Assembly (NCBI GenBank): GCA_028287115.1
Contig: JAQBQF010000240.1
Coordinates: 1-50,275 of the forward strand
Direction: 5' to 3'
DNA: 50,275 nucleotides
Source: Myxococcales bacterium
GTDB taxonomy: Bacteria > Myxococcota_A > Polyangia > Haliangiales > Haliangiaceae
The notes under the pieces are model-generated. The model was not told the origin of the DNA. It did no database searches and was given only the letters and a program-made list of their open reading frames with translations. Position 1 is the first letter of the stretch; every line of letters begins with the position of its first letter. Below are positions 42,064-50,275 of this stretch, one piece after another. The translations under genes were made by a program, and so were the position numbers.

Positions 42064-43585
42064 AGAGATCCTCGACCGGAGAGCCAGCAACAGTCTTGGG
42101 TTTGCGAGCAGGCGGATGCGGCCGAGCCTTCGCCGCCGGTTTCTTCACGGTGAGAGTTGCTGGGTGTCCTGCGTCGGGTTGCGATCCGTGTGCCAGTTGT
42201 TCTGAGGTGGCTGGAGCCGCTGCCGGCGGGCTTGGCGCTCGAGAGGCCGTATCCTCGCTCGGCGTTTCTTGCCGAGTGGGCGCTGCCGAGACAGGTGCTG
42301 ACTCCGTAGCGCTCGGCGCGGACGCCGGCGGCTCGGTCGCGCTTGCCGGCGCTGGCAACGCTGCCGCAGATCCTGGATCGGTGACCGGTTGCCGCGTCGA
42401 AGCGAGCTTCGGCTTCGCCTCGGCTGCGGCGTCATCACTACCGAGGAGAACCGACGTCGCGGCGAGGCCGCCGATCAAGCCCACGACCAGCGAGATCGTC
42501 AGCAGCGCTCGCAACCCCGAGCGCTTCGGTCGAGGCTCGAGCTCGTCATCATCGCGGCCCGGCGACGGAGTGCCGAACTTGATCCGCGATGCGTAGTCCT
42601 CGTTCGCCGCGGCTCCGGTTCGAATCGGTGCAGGGCTGCCGGTCGGCGCTGGACTGGCGAGGTTTCCGGCGTAGACCGAGCGAAAGCCTTGCCCGAGCAG
42701 CAGCGCCGGTTGCGCGGCCGGCACCGCTTCGGTTGCGGGGAGCTTGGCAGCGAGCTCTTCGATTGCGGCCTGCAGCTCGGTCATCGACTGGAACCGCTGA
42801 TCGGCGGTCTTCGCGAGACAACGACCGAGGAGCGCGTCGAGCTCCGGCGGTATCTCCGGCGCGAACGAGCTGGCGAGCGGTGGCTGTTCGCGCAGGTGCG
42901 CGACGATCAGCTCGCCCGAGGAGTTGCCCATGAACGGCGGGCGTCCTGCCAGCATATGAAACATCAGGCAGCCGAACGCGTAGATGTCCGATCGATGATC
43001 GACATCATCCGAGCCTCGGCACTGCTCGGGAGACATATAGACAGGCGTTCCGATCATCGCGCCCGCTTCGGTGAGCGTCGCGTCGGTGCCGCCGGTGACC
43101 TTGCAGATCCCGAAATCGAGGATCTTCGTGCGCTCGCCGCCGCGCGCCTCGCCGTCGTGAACGAGGAAGATATTTTCGGGCTTGAGGTCGCGGTGCACGA
43201 TGTGGTGCGCGTGCGCGGCCGACAGCGACGCGGCGCCTTGGCGAGCGATCCGCAGCGCATCCGCGATCGGCAACTTGCCGAGCCGCTCGATTCGCGCCGA
43301 CAGCGCCTCGCCCTCGAGCAGCTCCATCACGATGTACGCGGTGCCATCGACGTGATAGCCGAAGTCGAAGATCTGGATCACGCCCGGATCAGAGATCGAC
43401 GAGGTCGCGCGCGCTTCGTTGAAGAACCGCTCGGCGATCTCGCGATTCACCGACAGCGTCGGCAGCAGCGTCTTGATCGCCGCGCGTCGCCCGAGGAGCG
43501 TGTGCTCTCCGAGGAACACATGGCCCATGCCGCCCGCGCCGATCTGGCGGACGATCTTGTATTGACCGATATGACTGCCGAGCAC
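42050..43585 (-). CDS. Transmembrane Ser/Thr protein kinase (Pkn type)
   Basis: 511 residues. The N-terminal kinase domain (1-275) is complete: glycine loop IGAGGMGHVF, Lys38, HRDLKPEN with Asp133 and Asn138, DFG (157-159) and a MSPEQ that stands for APE. A basic juxtamembrane part, one membrane helix (LLTISLVVGLIGGLAATSVLL) and a Pro/Ala/Ser/Thr-rich periplasmic tail of about 130 residues follow. No PASTA or other sensor fold is visible. It starts at a GTG behind a good promoter and heads the operon with the PEGA protein and Ig-repeat lipoprotein. Confidence 0.94.
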   Translation of the reverse strand: MLGSHIGQYKIVRQIGAGGMGHVFLGEHTLLGRRAAIKTLLPTLSVNREIAERFFNEARATSSISDPGVIQIFDFGYHVDGTAYIVMELLEGEALSARIERLGKLPIADALRIARQGAASLSAAHAHHIVHRDLKPENIFLVHDGEARGGERTKILDFGICKVTGGTDATLTEAGAMIGTPVYMSPEQCRGSDDVDHRSDIYAFGCLMFHMLAGRPPFMGNSSGELIVAHLREQPPLASSFAPEIPPELDALLGRCLAKTADQRFQSMTELQAAIEELAAKLPATEAVPAAQPALLLGQGFRSVYAGNLASPAPTGSPAPIRTGAAANEDYASRIKFGTPSPGRDDDELEPRPKRSGLRALLTISLVVGLIGGLAATSVLLGSDDAAAEAKPKLASTRQPVTDPGSAAALPAPASATEPPASAPSATESAPVSAAPTRQETPSEDTASRAPSPPAAAPATSEQLAHGSQPDAGHPATLTVKKPAAKARPHPPARKPKTVAGSPVEDLYDTR

Positions 43586-43591
43586 TCGTAG

Positions 43592-43620
43592 GTTTTACTT
43601 GGCTTCTGCAATTTGTCCAA
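43592..43620 (-). promoter_or_regulatory. Promoter of kinase operon (TTGGAC-N17-TAAAAC)
   Basis: On the minus strand the -35 TTGGAC is at 43620-43615 and the -10 TAAAAC at 43597-43592, with 17 bp between. The GTG at 43585 lies 6 bases past the -10, so the transcript should start at or near the codon. No Shine-Dalgarno sequence is visible. Confidence 0.55.
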
Positions 43621-43763
43621 TACATCCCGATAGTTGGGGCGCCAAGGCACGATGAGCGCTCACGCCCGTGACGGGGTTGCATTCAGCCAAATTCGGCGCA
43701 AGCGATTGCACGAGCTTGCGTCACGTCACCCGGACGATCTCGGCGGGTGTACTTGGCTCGGCG

Positions 43764-43769
43764 TACTCT
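43764..43769 (+). promoter_or_regulatory. Candidate -10 hexamer (TACTCT)
   Basis: TACTCT lies 7 bases before the ATG at 43777 of the M20 relic, suggesting that the remnant could still be transcribed. No -35 at 17 bp. Confidence 0.3.
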
Positions 43770-43776
43770 CGCGACC

Positions 43777-44085
43777 ATGTCACTACGCGTTCTGCCTCTC
43801 GCGATCGTCCTCGGTTGCGCGCCTGCCGCCGCGGCACCGGATCCTACGGCCGAGCGACACCAGCTCGCGCGCGACATTTACCAAGAGCTCGTCGAGATCA
43901 ACACGACACAGTCGACCGGCGATACGCACAAAGCAGCGCAGGCGATGGCCGCACGGCTCGTTGCGGCGGGCTACATGTTCGACGTCCGCGCTCACGGCAA
44001 AGACGAACGCGTGTCCGTCAAAGCGTTTGAAACCGAACAGCAGTACCTCTACGAGCTCGTCAAGATGCTCGCCGGCGGCAAGTGA
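43777..44085 (+). pseudogene. M20 peptidase relic: N- and C-termini joined, middle deleted
   Basis: 102 residues in an intact frame. After a signal (MSLRVLPLAIVLGCAPAAAA), residues 27-66 (ARDIYQELVEINTTQSTGDT onward to AARLVAAGY) match the start of secreted M20 metallopeptidases. Residues 67-102 (RAHGKDERVSVKAF, YLYELVKML) match their extreme C-terminus. Roughly 370-400 residues with every zinc ligand and the catalytic domain are missing. The junction is at about residue 66, near base 43974. An in-frame deletion is the simplest cause. The remnant cannot be a peptidase; it could be a small exported protein or inert. Confidence 0.75.
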
Positions 44086-44118
44086 CCACGTGACAACGGG
44101 CCGCGCGGGAGGCAGCCT

Positions 44119-44874
44119 GTGATCGTGGAAGTCCTGGAGCTCTTGCTCGCCACGGCGGGGATCAGCGCGCTGTTCTCGCTGCCGTCGTTCGAGCGGAGGC
44201 GGTACGAGCGACGGCACAAGGCGTTCTTGAAGACGCTCGATCCGAGTGTCGAGATCGCGATCGGCGTCGCGATGCACGAGGCGCGCACTCGCAACCAGGC
44301 CGTGTCACCGGTTCACCTGTTGTACGGCCTCCTCCAGGACGAGACGTTCACCGGCGCGATCGCCAAGCTCGGCGGCGATGCCGAAGCGATCGAGGCGAAC
44401 GTCCACGTTGCGCTCGATGGCCTCGGGCCACACACCGATCCGCACGCGGCGAACCTCGCGATCGCGCGGGCGAGTGTGGTCGCGCAACACCTCGCGCGCC
44501 GCACGACGATCAGCGATCTCTGGCGATTCTTGATCGACACCGAAGCCGCGAAGCTCGTCTCGTCCCCCCTCGCGGTGCTGTTCGTGCTCGTTCACGGCAT
44601 GGTCGAGCCTGCGCCGATCGCCGACGCGCTGTATGTCCACGTCGTGTTGCGCAACGACGACTACACGACGTTCGATCTGGTCGTCGAGATCCTGCGTGAC
44701 GTGTTCGCGCTGTCTGCGCCGGATGCCGCGGCGACGGCGCGCGCCGCCCACGTCGATGGCCGCGCGATCATCGGCCGTCTCGCGACGGATGTCGCCAAGA
44801 ACCGGATCGAGGCCGGGCGGGCACGCGCGCGTAACGCCGGCAGTCCTTTGTGGCTCGGCATCGAAGCCTGCTGA
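44119..44874 (+). CDS. Membrane-anchored Clp_N-ClpS fusion protein
   Basis: 251 residues from a GTG with GGGAGGC six bases before it. Residues 2-20 are a hydrophobic helix, followed by basic residues. Residues 42-160 resemble the Clp_N double helical repeat (AIGVAMHEARTRNQAVSPVHLLYGLL). Residues 172-251 are a near-complete ClpS domain: VVLRNDDYTTFDLVVEILRDVF, His211 in AAHVDGRA, and DVAKNRIEAGRARA. Asn179/Asp180 and His211 correspond to the residues that bind N-terminal degrons; the usual Met gate is Phe185. ClpS normally docks on ClpA's N-domain from a separate gene. Here adaptor and a docking-like domain are one protein, probably at the inner membrane. Confidence 0.85.
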   Translation: MIVEVLELLLATAGISALFSLPSFERRRYERRHKAFLKTLDPSVEIAIGVAMHEARTRNQAVSPVHLLYGLLQDETFTGAIAKLGGDAEAIEANVHVALDGLGPHTDPHAANLAIARASVVAQHLARRTTISDLWRFLIDTEAAKLVSSPLAVLFVLVHGMVEPAPIADALYVHVVLRNDDYTTFDLVVEILRDVFALSAPDAAATARAAHVDGRAIIGRLATDVAKNRIEAGRARARNAGSPLWLGIEAC

Positions 44875-44886
44875 CGCGACCCCCGC

Positions 44887-44892
44887 TATACT
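44887..44892 (+). promoter_or_regulatory. Candidate -10 hexamer (TATACT)
   Basis: TATACT, close to consensus, lies 8 bases before the ATG at 44901. There is no ribosome-binding site between. No clear -35 at 17 bp. Confidence 0.45.
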
Positions 44893-44900
44893 GACGCCTC

Positions 44901-47900
44901 ATGCGGGGGATCACGGCCGGGTTCGGCTCGATCGACGTGCTGATCAAAGCACTGCTCGAAGAGTTTCCCGATCTCGATCCGAAGCGGCTGCGAGCCGCCC
45001 TCGAGCGCGCGACCGCGAAGATCGCGAATGCTCGGATGGATACCGAGGGCCTCAACTTCGTCAATCTGCACCTCGCGCGGGCCGAGGCGAGCGAAGAGGC
45101 GAACGAGCGCGCCGACATCTTGCGCGACCTCGCGGACAACCTCGAGAAAGAGCGTGGCGATGCCGATCGCGCGCTCGTCGTGTGGCTCGCCGCATTCGCG
45201 GAGGCTCCCGACGCGTCGGACCTCGATCCGCTGTTGCGTCTCGCACGCGTCACGCAGCGGTGGGCGGAGCTGCCGCTCGATTCGATGCTCGGTCTCATCG
45301 ATATCACCGCGGATGCGAGCCTTCAGCGCCTCAAGGACATCGCCGCCGCGTACACGCAGATCGGCGATTCGTATCGGGCCGCGGATTGTCTCGAGCGGGT
45401 GCTCGCGGTGGCGCCCGCCGACGAGCCCGCACACGACGCACTCGAGCTGTTCTATCGCAGCACGCGCGAATGGGCGGTGCTGATCGATCTACTCGGGCGG
45501 CGCGCGGTGCACGTCGACGACAAGGATCGCGCCGAGCTGATTCGCGAGATCGCCGTGATTCACGAGCGAGAGCTCGGCGATGACGAGGAAGCGCTCGACG
45601 CGTTTCGCGAAGCGGATCGACTCGAGCCGGATCATCCCGATGTGCTCGAATCGATCGCGCGCCTGGTCACCCGGGTCGGCGGATCCGATGGAGAGGCCCT
45701 CGCGGCGCTCGAGCGGCTGAGCCGGCTGGTCACCGATCCGAAGAAGCGCGCGAGCGTCTTGTTTCGCGCGGCCGATATCGCGCGGCTCCACGAGTACAAC
45801 AAGGCGCAGAGCCTGTTCGAGCAGGCGCGCGCGGATGACCCCGATCTCGCGCCCGCGGTCGATGGCCTCGCGGTGCTGTTGCGAGACCGCGGCGAGCTGT
45901 CGGCGTGCATCGCGCTCCTCGTCGATGCGGCCGAGCGGCCGGCGCTTGTGGCCGAGAAGGCGCGTTGGCTCGTCGATGCCGCGGATTATTGCGTCGCGAT
46001 CGGCGACACCGACTGGGCGAAATCGCTGTACCGACAGGCGCGCGACGCCGATCCGGCGAACGTGAAGGCGGCCGTCGCGCTCGTCGAGCTGTGCTGGGAC
46101 CTGGGCTCGCTCGTCGAGCTCGCGCCGATTCTCGACGAGCTGTGCAAGACGACTCAAGAGCCGGGCCGGCTGCGCACGTACTACATCCAGCGCAGCAAGG
46201 TCGCCGCGCAGCTCGGAGATGCGGCGACGTCGCGAGACGCGCTCGCGCGCGCCTTCGACCTCGATCGCCACGATCCGACGGTCCGGCGCGAGCTCGCCGA
46301 CGTCTTGTTCGAGAATCAAGAGTGGGCCGGCGCGCGCGACCTGATCGAGGGCCTGCTCGATGACCACGAAGATCTCCTCGAGACCGAGATGTCGGTCGAG
46401 CTGCACTATCGCGTCGCGCGTTGCGCTCGCGAGCTCGGCGACATGGAAGGTGCGGCGAAGCACGCGGCGGTGACGCTCGCGCTGTCGCCGGATCACCGGC
46501 CGGCGTTGCTCCTGCGCACCGAGCTCGGCGTCGCAGATCCGGACACCGTGCTCGCCGATCAGCTCGCGCTCGCGAACATCGCGCCGCCCGATGAAAAAGG
46601 CGCTCGGTTCGCGGCGCTCGGCGATCGCTATGCCGCGATGGGTGATCGCGCGACCGCGCGCGAGATGTACCGCGAGGCACTCGCTCATCGCGCGACCGAT
46701 CACCTGCTGCTCACGAAGTTCTTGGGACTCGTCGCCGACGAGGGTGACTGGAGCTACAGCTTCGACCTCGTGCAGCGCCTGATCGATACCGAGCAGGATC
46801 CGAAAGTCCGCGCGCGTTATCGCAACCTCGCCGCGATGATCGCCCGCGACGAGCTCGATCGCCATCCCGAATCGATGGCGCTCTTCGAGCAGGCGCTCGA
46901 GGACGATCCGATGCTGTTCACCGCCGCCGACGAGCTCGAAGCGATGCTCGAGGTCGAGACGAACAGCGCCGCGCTCGCCGCGTTCTACTATCGCCGGCTC
47001 GGTCACGTGAAGACCGACGAGGGTCGCCGCGGCGAACGCCTGCGCTTGTGGGACCGCCTCGGCGATCTATGCATCGAGCTCAATCGGCGCGACGACGCGA
47101 TCACCGCCTTCGAGGTCGCCCTGACGCTCGATCCGGATAACGTCGATCGCCGCCAGCGCCTGACCGAGCTCTACGTCGACGCCGATCCGAAGCACGACGC
47201 CACGGCGATCCACCACCACCAGGTGCTGCTTCGCACGTTCAAGCGCCGCATCCCGTCGTACGAGGCGTTGCGCACGCTGTACCGCCGCAGCGGCCAGCCG
47301 GAGAAGGCGCGCGCGTGCGACGAAGCCTTGTCGATCATCGGCATGCGCGTCGTCGAGGAGAAGCTCGAGGCGCTATTCAGCCGCGCGATCACGAACGTTC
47401 CGGCCGGCGCGAGCCGCACGTTGTCCAACGACGACTGGCTCGCGCTCTCGAAGATCGACGTCGATCTCAACCTCTCGGCGTTGTTCGGCATGGTCGCACC
47501 CGCGTTTGCCGCGGAGCGCGCACGGCTCCGCCCACCGCAGCCGCTGCCCGCGAAGCTGCCGGATGTCCCGCTGCCGATCGCGAATGCGATCTTGCAGGTC
47601 GCCGGCGTGTTCGGGATCGCGGCACCGGCGGTGCTCCTAGACCGCGACCACGTCAGCGCGTGCAGCATCACGATGCGCGTGCGCGAGGGCGCGTTGGTTC
47701 CCGTGCTCGTGATCGGCAGGGCCGCGCTCGACAATCAGATCGACGAGCGCGAGCTCGCGTTCTCGATCGCGCGCCAGCTCGCCGACCTGCGCGGCGACCG
47801 GATCGCCCGCCTCTACTGCCCGCGCGCGAGCGACCTCGGCCAGATCATCGAGCTCGTGACGACCGGCGACAAGACCAGCCACACGGCGAAGTGGATCGGG

Positions 47901-48239
47901 ACCACGCTCCATCCCGCCGAGCTCGACAAGGTCTACGCGATCGGCGTGCGGCTCCGCGAGCGCAAGATCGATCCCGCGCGCGCGTCCCTCGACTGGCTCG
48001 CCGCCACCGAACGCGCCGCCGATCGGATCGGGTTTGTCGTCGTCGGCGACCTCGCCCCGTGCGTTCGCTTGCTCGAGCAAGAGCCGGCCTCCGGTGACGT
48101 TCCGCGCACGCTCGAGCTCGTGTGGTCGAGCGTCACCGAGGACGTACTCGCGGTCCGCGGCCGCGTCGAGGGCTGGCCCGATCACGGCGTCGACAGCATC
48201 GACGATGCCGAGATCATCGACGAGCGCACGGCCCGCTAG
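44901..48239 (+). CDS. Large TPR-repeat protein
   Basis: 1112 residues, no signal peptide or membrane helix, so cytoplasmic. From about residue 70 to 830 it is built of TPR and half-TPR helical pairs (IAAAYTQIGDSYRAADCLERVLAVAPAD is a typical unit). The units are acidic and rich in Ala, Leu, Asp and Arg. The last 250 residues form a different alpha/beta domain: LPIANAILQVAGVFGIAAPAVLLD, then FSIARQLADLRGDRIARLYCP, a pattern seen in C-termini of large myxobacterial TPR proteins. It is a scaffold for protein complexes; partners unknown. It lies 26 bases after the Clp_N-ClpS gene but has its own TATACT hexamer. Confidence 0.88.
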   Translation: MRGITAGFGSIDVLIKALLEEFPDLDPKRLRAALERATAKIANARMDTEGLNFVNLHLARAEASEEANERADILRDLADNLEKERGDADRALVVWLAAFAEAPDASDLDPLLRLARVTQRWAELPLDSMLGLIDITADASLQRLKDIAAAYTQIGDSYRAADCLERVLAVAPADEPAHDALELFYRSTREWAVLIDLLGRRAVHVDDKDRAELIREIAVIHERELGDDEEALDAFREADRLEPDHPDVLESIARLVTRVGGSDGEALAALERLSRLVTDPKKRASVLFRAADIARLHEYNKAQSLFEQARADDPDLAPAVDGLAVLLRDRGELSACIALLVDAAERPALVAEKARWLVDAADYCVAIGDTDWAKSLYRQARDADPANVKAAVALVELCWDLGSLVELAPILDELCKTTQEPGRLRTYYIQRSKVAAQLGDAATSRDALARAFDLDRHDPTVRRELADVLFENQEWAGARDLIEGLLDDHEDLLETEMSVELHYRVARCARELGDMEGAAKHAAVTLALSPDHRPALLLRTELGVADPDTVLADQLALANIAPPDEKGARFAALGDRYAAMGDRATAREMYREALAHRATDHLLLTKFLGLVADEGDWSYSFDLVQRLIDTEQDPKVRARYRNLAAMIARDELDRHPESMALFEQALEDDPMLFTAADELEAMLEVETNSAALAAFYYRRLGHVKTDEGRRGERLRLWDRLGDLCIELNRRDDAITAFEVALTLDPDNVDRRQRLTELYVDADPKHDATAIHHHQVLLRTFKRRIPSYEALRTLYRRSGQPEKARACDEALSIIGMRVVEEKLEALFSRAITNVPAGASRTLSNDDWLALSKIDVDLNLSALFGMVAPAFAAERARLRPPQPLPAKLPDVPLPIANAILQVAGVFGIAAPAVLLDRDHVSACSITMRVREGALVPVLVIGRAALDNQIDERELAFSIARQLADLRGDRIARLYCPRASDLGQIIELVTTGDKTSHTAKWIGTTLHPAELDKVYAIGVRLRERKIDPARASLDWLAATERAADRIGFVVVGDLAPCVRLLEQEPASGDVPRTLELVWSSVTEDVLAVRGRVEGWPDHGVDSIDDAEIIDERTAR

Positions 48240-48365
48240 CGCCGGGCCGCGTAACACTGCTCGACGAGTAAGACGACTCGCCGGCTGCGCGCTCGAGCTG
48301 GCCTTTGGAAATCGACGATCGGGATACGACTCGCACGTACTCCATGTTCGGGACGATCGATCCAG

Positions 48366-50275
48366 CTACGGGTTGGCGATCGTGACCTCGCGTTGCTCGG
48401 CGAGATAGTGCGACGCACGCCCTTTCGCCAATGCTTGCTCGTAGAGCGCTCGTTGCGCCTGCGGCAGCGGACCCGCGAGCGCTTTCGCATACGGCTGTTC
48501 GAAGGCTGCATCGGGATGAACCTCGACCGTGATCTTCGCGGTTACCGCTTCGCTCACGCGGCCCGCGGTCCACGCGCGCGCGAGCGTCGCCTGCTCCCCC
48601 GGCATGATGCGCGTGTCGGATCGCTCGAGGTCACCGTCGAGGTCACGGCCGATCCGCAGCTCAGACCGCGCGCCCTCGATCGCGCGGCCGCGTGCGTCGT
48701 AGAGCTCGATCCGCAGGATCACGACGGGCGTTGCCGTCGTCGGTAGCGCGTGCCCGGCACCGATGTTTCGCAGCGAGGCGAGTACGGTGACCGTGCCGTC
48801 CTTGCGGTGCGCGCTCGCCGCGAGCTCGATGCCTTGGCGAAGCGTCTGCGGATCGTGAATGCCGAGCATCGCGTGCTCGCGGTTCGCCATGTGACAGTGC
48901 TGGCACTGCATGCCGCGCCGCATGTACGGGCTCTCGAGCCACTCGCGATAGGTATCGAGCAGTGGCTTACCGGCGGCGGCGGTGCGCGGCGGCGACTGGT
49001 GACACGGCAAGCAGAAGTCGCTGCGCTCGTAGCTCGCCAGCGTGACGAGCGGATACGCCGGAATCGGCAACAGCGACGTCGCGAGCTTCGGCGGACCGAG
49101 TCGCGTCCACGCTCGCACGTGACATCCGGCGCACGAGACGCCCTGCACCCCGTCGGCGGCTTGCTCCGGCAGCGGAGCGTGACAACGCAGACATGCGGCG
49201 CGCTGTGGAGTCGGCATCGCGATGGTCTGCGCGAGGAAGCCGGGCGAGCCCGCACCGCGATGCACCGATGGCTCCCACTCGCGGACTTGTTTGACGTGAC
49301 ATCGCGCGCATTGCTGCGCGTCGAGAGATGCCTGCGCCGGCGCGAGCGATGGCGGCGGTGGTCCCTGCGGCTCGATCGCGCCGCCGAACGGCGACAGCTC
49401 TCCCGCGCCCGGCCAGGTGCCCGCCGCGATCGGGGACGCACGATCGAGCGCGATCGCCTCCGGATCGATCACGCCGCGCTGATCGCGCGCTCGCGCATTG
49501 ATCTCGAGCACGCGATCCGCGAGCGCCCAGAGATCATCGTCGGGCAGCTTGCCGCTGAAGCCGCCCATCGGGGTGCCCGCGAGACCCGTGGCGATGCTGT
49601 GCGCGGCCGCGGCTCGCACGACATCGCGATCCTCAGACGCGCGCGGCCTGCGCAGCGGCACGCTGACCAACGGATACGGCTTGATCGCGAGCGCGAACGC
49701 ACTCGGCCCATCGCCAGCGCCGGTCCCGTGGCAAGCCGCGCACCACTGCCCGAACAACTTGGCCCCGCGCACCGGATCGCGCGGCGGCGGTGGGCCGAGC
49801 GGGACGACCGAGGGCAGGAGATCGTGCGAGCCCGCAGCGGAGCGAGGACGCGCCTCCTTAGCCCGAGAGAATCCCTGTGGGGCGAGCTTGCTCGGCGGCA
49901 CCGCAAACGTGTCCGGAGAGAACGCCTTGACGATCGCGATCAGCTGATCGATCTCGGCCGGCGCGAGCACGTCGCCAAAGCCGGGCATCGAAGAGCCCGG
50001 CGCGCCGAAACCGATCGTCGTGCGCAGATCGTCATCGGTCGGCGGTTGCAGGAACGAGGTAGATCGCCACAGATACGTGCCGCGAACGAACGCGCGTGGC
50101 CGACCCCACGTATACGGCGCAGCCGGCCCACGTCCGTCTCCATCTGTACCGTGACAGGCGACGCACAATCGGTCGTACAAGCCCCACCCAGGCAGCGTTT
50201 CGGCCGGCGCCCACCCACCGAGCACGACAAGCGCGAGCACCAAGAAACACCGAGGCGTGCACCGAGCTTGCCAGA
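48366..50275 (-). CDS. Seven-haem c-type cytochrome, 5' end uncertain or beyond window
   Basis: 625 residues if started at the TTG at 50243; the frame stays open to the window edge, so the true start may lie outside. A hydrophobic signal (FLVLALVVLGGWAPA) is followed by two class I cytochrome modules: CVACH with a downstream Met in SSMPGFG, and CAACH with MGGFSGKL. A Pro-rich linker then leads to a five-haem region: CARCH, CLRCH, CAGCH, CLPCH and CQHCH. The last 150 residues are haem-free beta-rich sequence. It is a periplasmic or outer-surface electron carrier. The fusion of mono-haem modules to a multihaem part suggests passing electrons between different partners. It is convergent with the TPR gene. 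Confidence 0.88.
   Translation of the reverse strand, partial: WQARCTPRCFLVLALVVLGGWAPAETLPGWGLYDRLCVACHGTDGDGRGPAAPYTWGRPRAFVRGTYLWRSTSFLQPPTDDDLRTTIGFGAPGSSMPGFGDVLAPAEIDQLIAIVKAFSPDTFAVPPSKLAPQGFSRAKEARPRSAAGSHDLLPSVVPLGPPPPRDPVRGAKLFGQWCAACHGTGAGDGPSAFALAIKPYPLVSVPLRRPRASEDRDVVRAAAAHSIATGLAGTPMGGFSGKLPDDDLWALADRVLEINARARDQRGVIDPEAIALDRASPIAAGTWPGAGELSPFGGAIEPQGPPPPSLAPAQASLDAQQCARCHVKQVREWEPSVHRGAGSPGFLAQTIAMPTPQRAACLRCHAPLPEQAADGVQGVSCAGCHVRAWTRLGPPKLATSLLPIPAYPLVTLASYERSDFCLPCHQSPPRTAAAGKPLLDTYREWLESPYMRRGMQCQHCHMANREHAMLGIHDPQTLRQGIELAASAHRKDGTVTVLASLRNIGAGHALPTTATPVVILRIELYDARGRAIEGARSELRIGRDLDGDLERSDTRIMPGEQATLARAWTAGRVSEAVTAKITVEVHPDAAFEQPYAKALAGPLPQAQRALYEQALAKGRASHYLAEQREVTIANP

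Noticed and set aside
48265..48280. Small hairpin CGAGT/ACTCG between the convergent TPR and cytochrome genes
   Set aside because: Five base pairs with a six-base loop and no T-run; too weak to call a terminator.

Overview
The window is GC-rich and densely coded. I see no rRNA, tRNA, CRISPR array, insertion sequence or phage gene. The combination of a Pkn-type Ser/Thr kinase, a PEGA/TPR protein, a MYXO-CTERM-like sorting tail, many lipoproteins and a multihaem cytochrome suggests a myxobacterium (Myxococcota). The genus cannot be fixed from the sequence alone.

Layout. 1-5029 (minus): adaptor plus two RND permeases of an MdtABC-like efflux pump; the second permease runs off the left edge. 5289-14956: mostly single genes, namely a HExxH lipoprotein, small lipoproteins and outer-membrane-type proteins, a DUF2804 protein, a PAS histidine kinase, two OmpA/barrel-type proteins, an SDR, a HAD phosphatase and a membrane protein. 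14958-20126: an envelope redox locus with TlpA thioredoxin, barrel protein and Rieske lipoprotein on minus, and a Cys-rich lipoprotein, a CxxCH protein fused to a DUF4266 lipoprotein, and DUF3570 on plus. 20123-21723: a small membrane protein and an LCAT-like hydrolase.

21709-38926 is the centrepiece: two divergent operons that look like an undescribed lipid or polyketide biosynthetic cluster. The minus arm carries four ketosynthase-type domains on three genes (two with full catalytic sites, two degenerate), FabG, a nitroreductase, an ACP with an insertion, a class III aminotransferase, a SPASM-type radical SAM enzyme, a 2-oxoglutarate/Fe(II) oxygenase and an SDR. The plus arm carries a Tes/MJ0619-like radical SAM enzyme, an SDR, a fatty-acid-hydroxylase-type membrane oxygenase, an FkbM methyltransferase and a GT39-type membrane glycosyltransferase. 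A paralogue of the 2OG oxygenase closes the right side. The arms are driven from 32537-32650, where two back-to-back promoters share TTGATC -35 boxes that form an inverted repeat. A plausible reading is chain building on the ACP, amination, radical and oxygenase tailoring, methylation and glycosylation of a membrane-associated lipid. The product is unknown.

38926-50275: a three-gene kinase / PEGA / Ig-repeat lipoprotein operon (minus), an M20 peptidase relic reduced to its two ends, a membrane-anchored Clp_N-ClpS fusion, a 1112-residue TPR protein, and a seven-haem cytochrome that runs to the right edge.

Two window-wide patterns stand out. First genes of transcription units often have a TANNNT-like hexamer 5-8 bases before the start codon and no Shine-Dalgarno sequence, which suggests leaderless mRNAs. 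Convergent neighbours repeatedly meet or overlap at their stop codons, leaving no room for intrinsic terminators.
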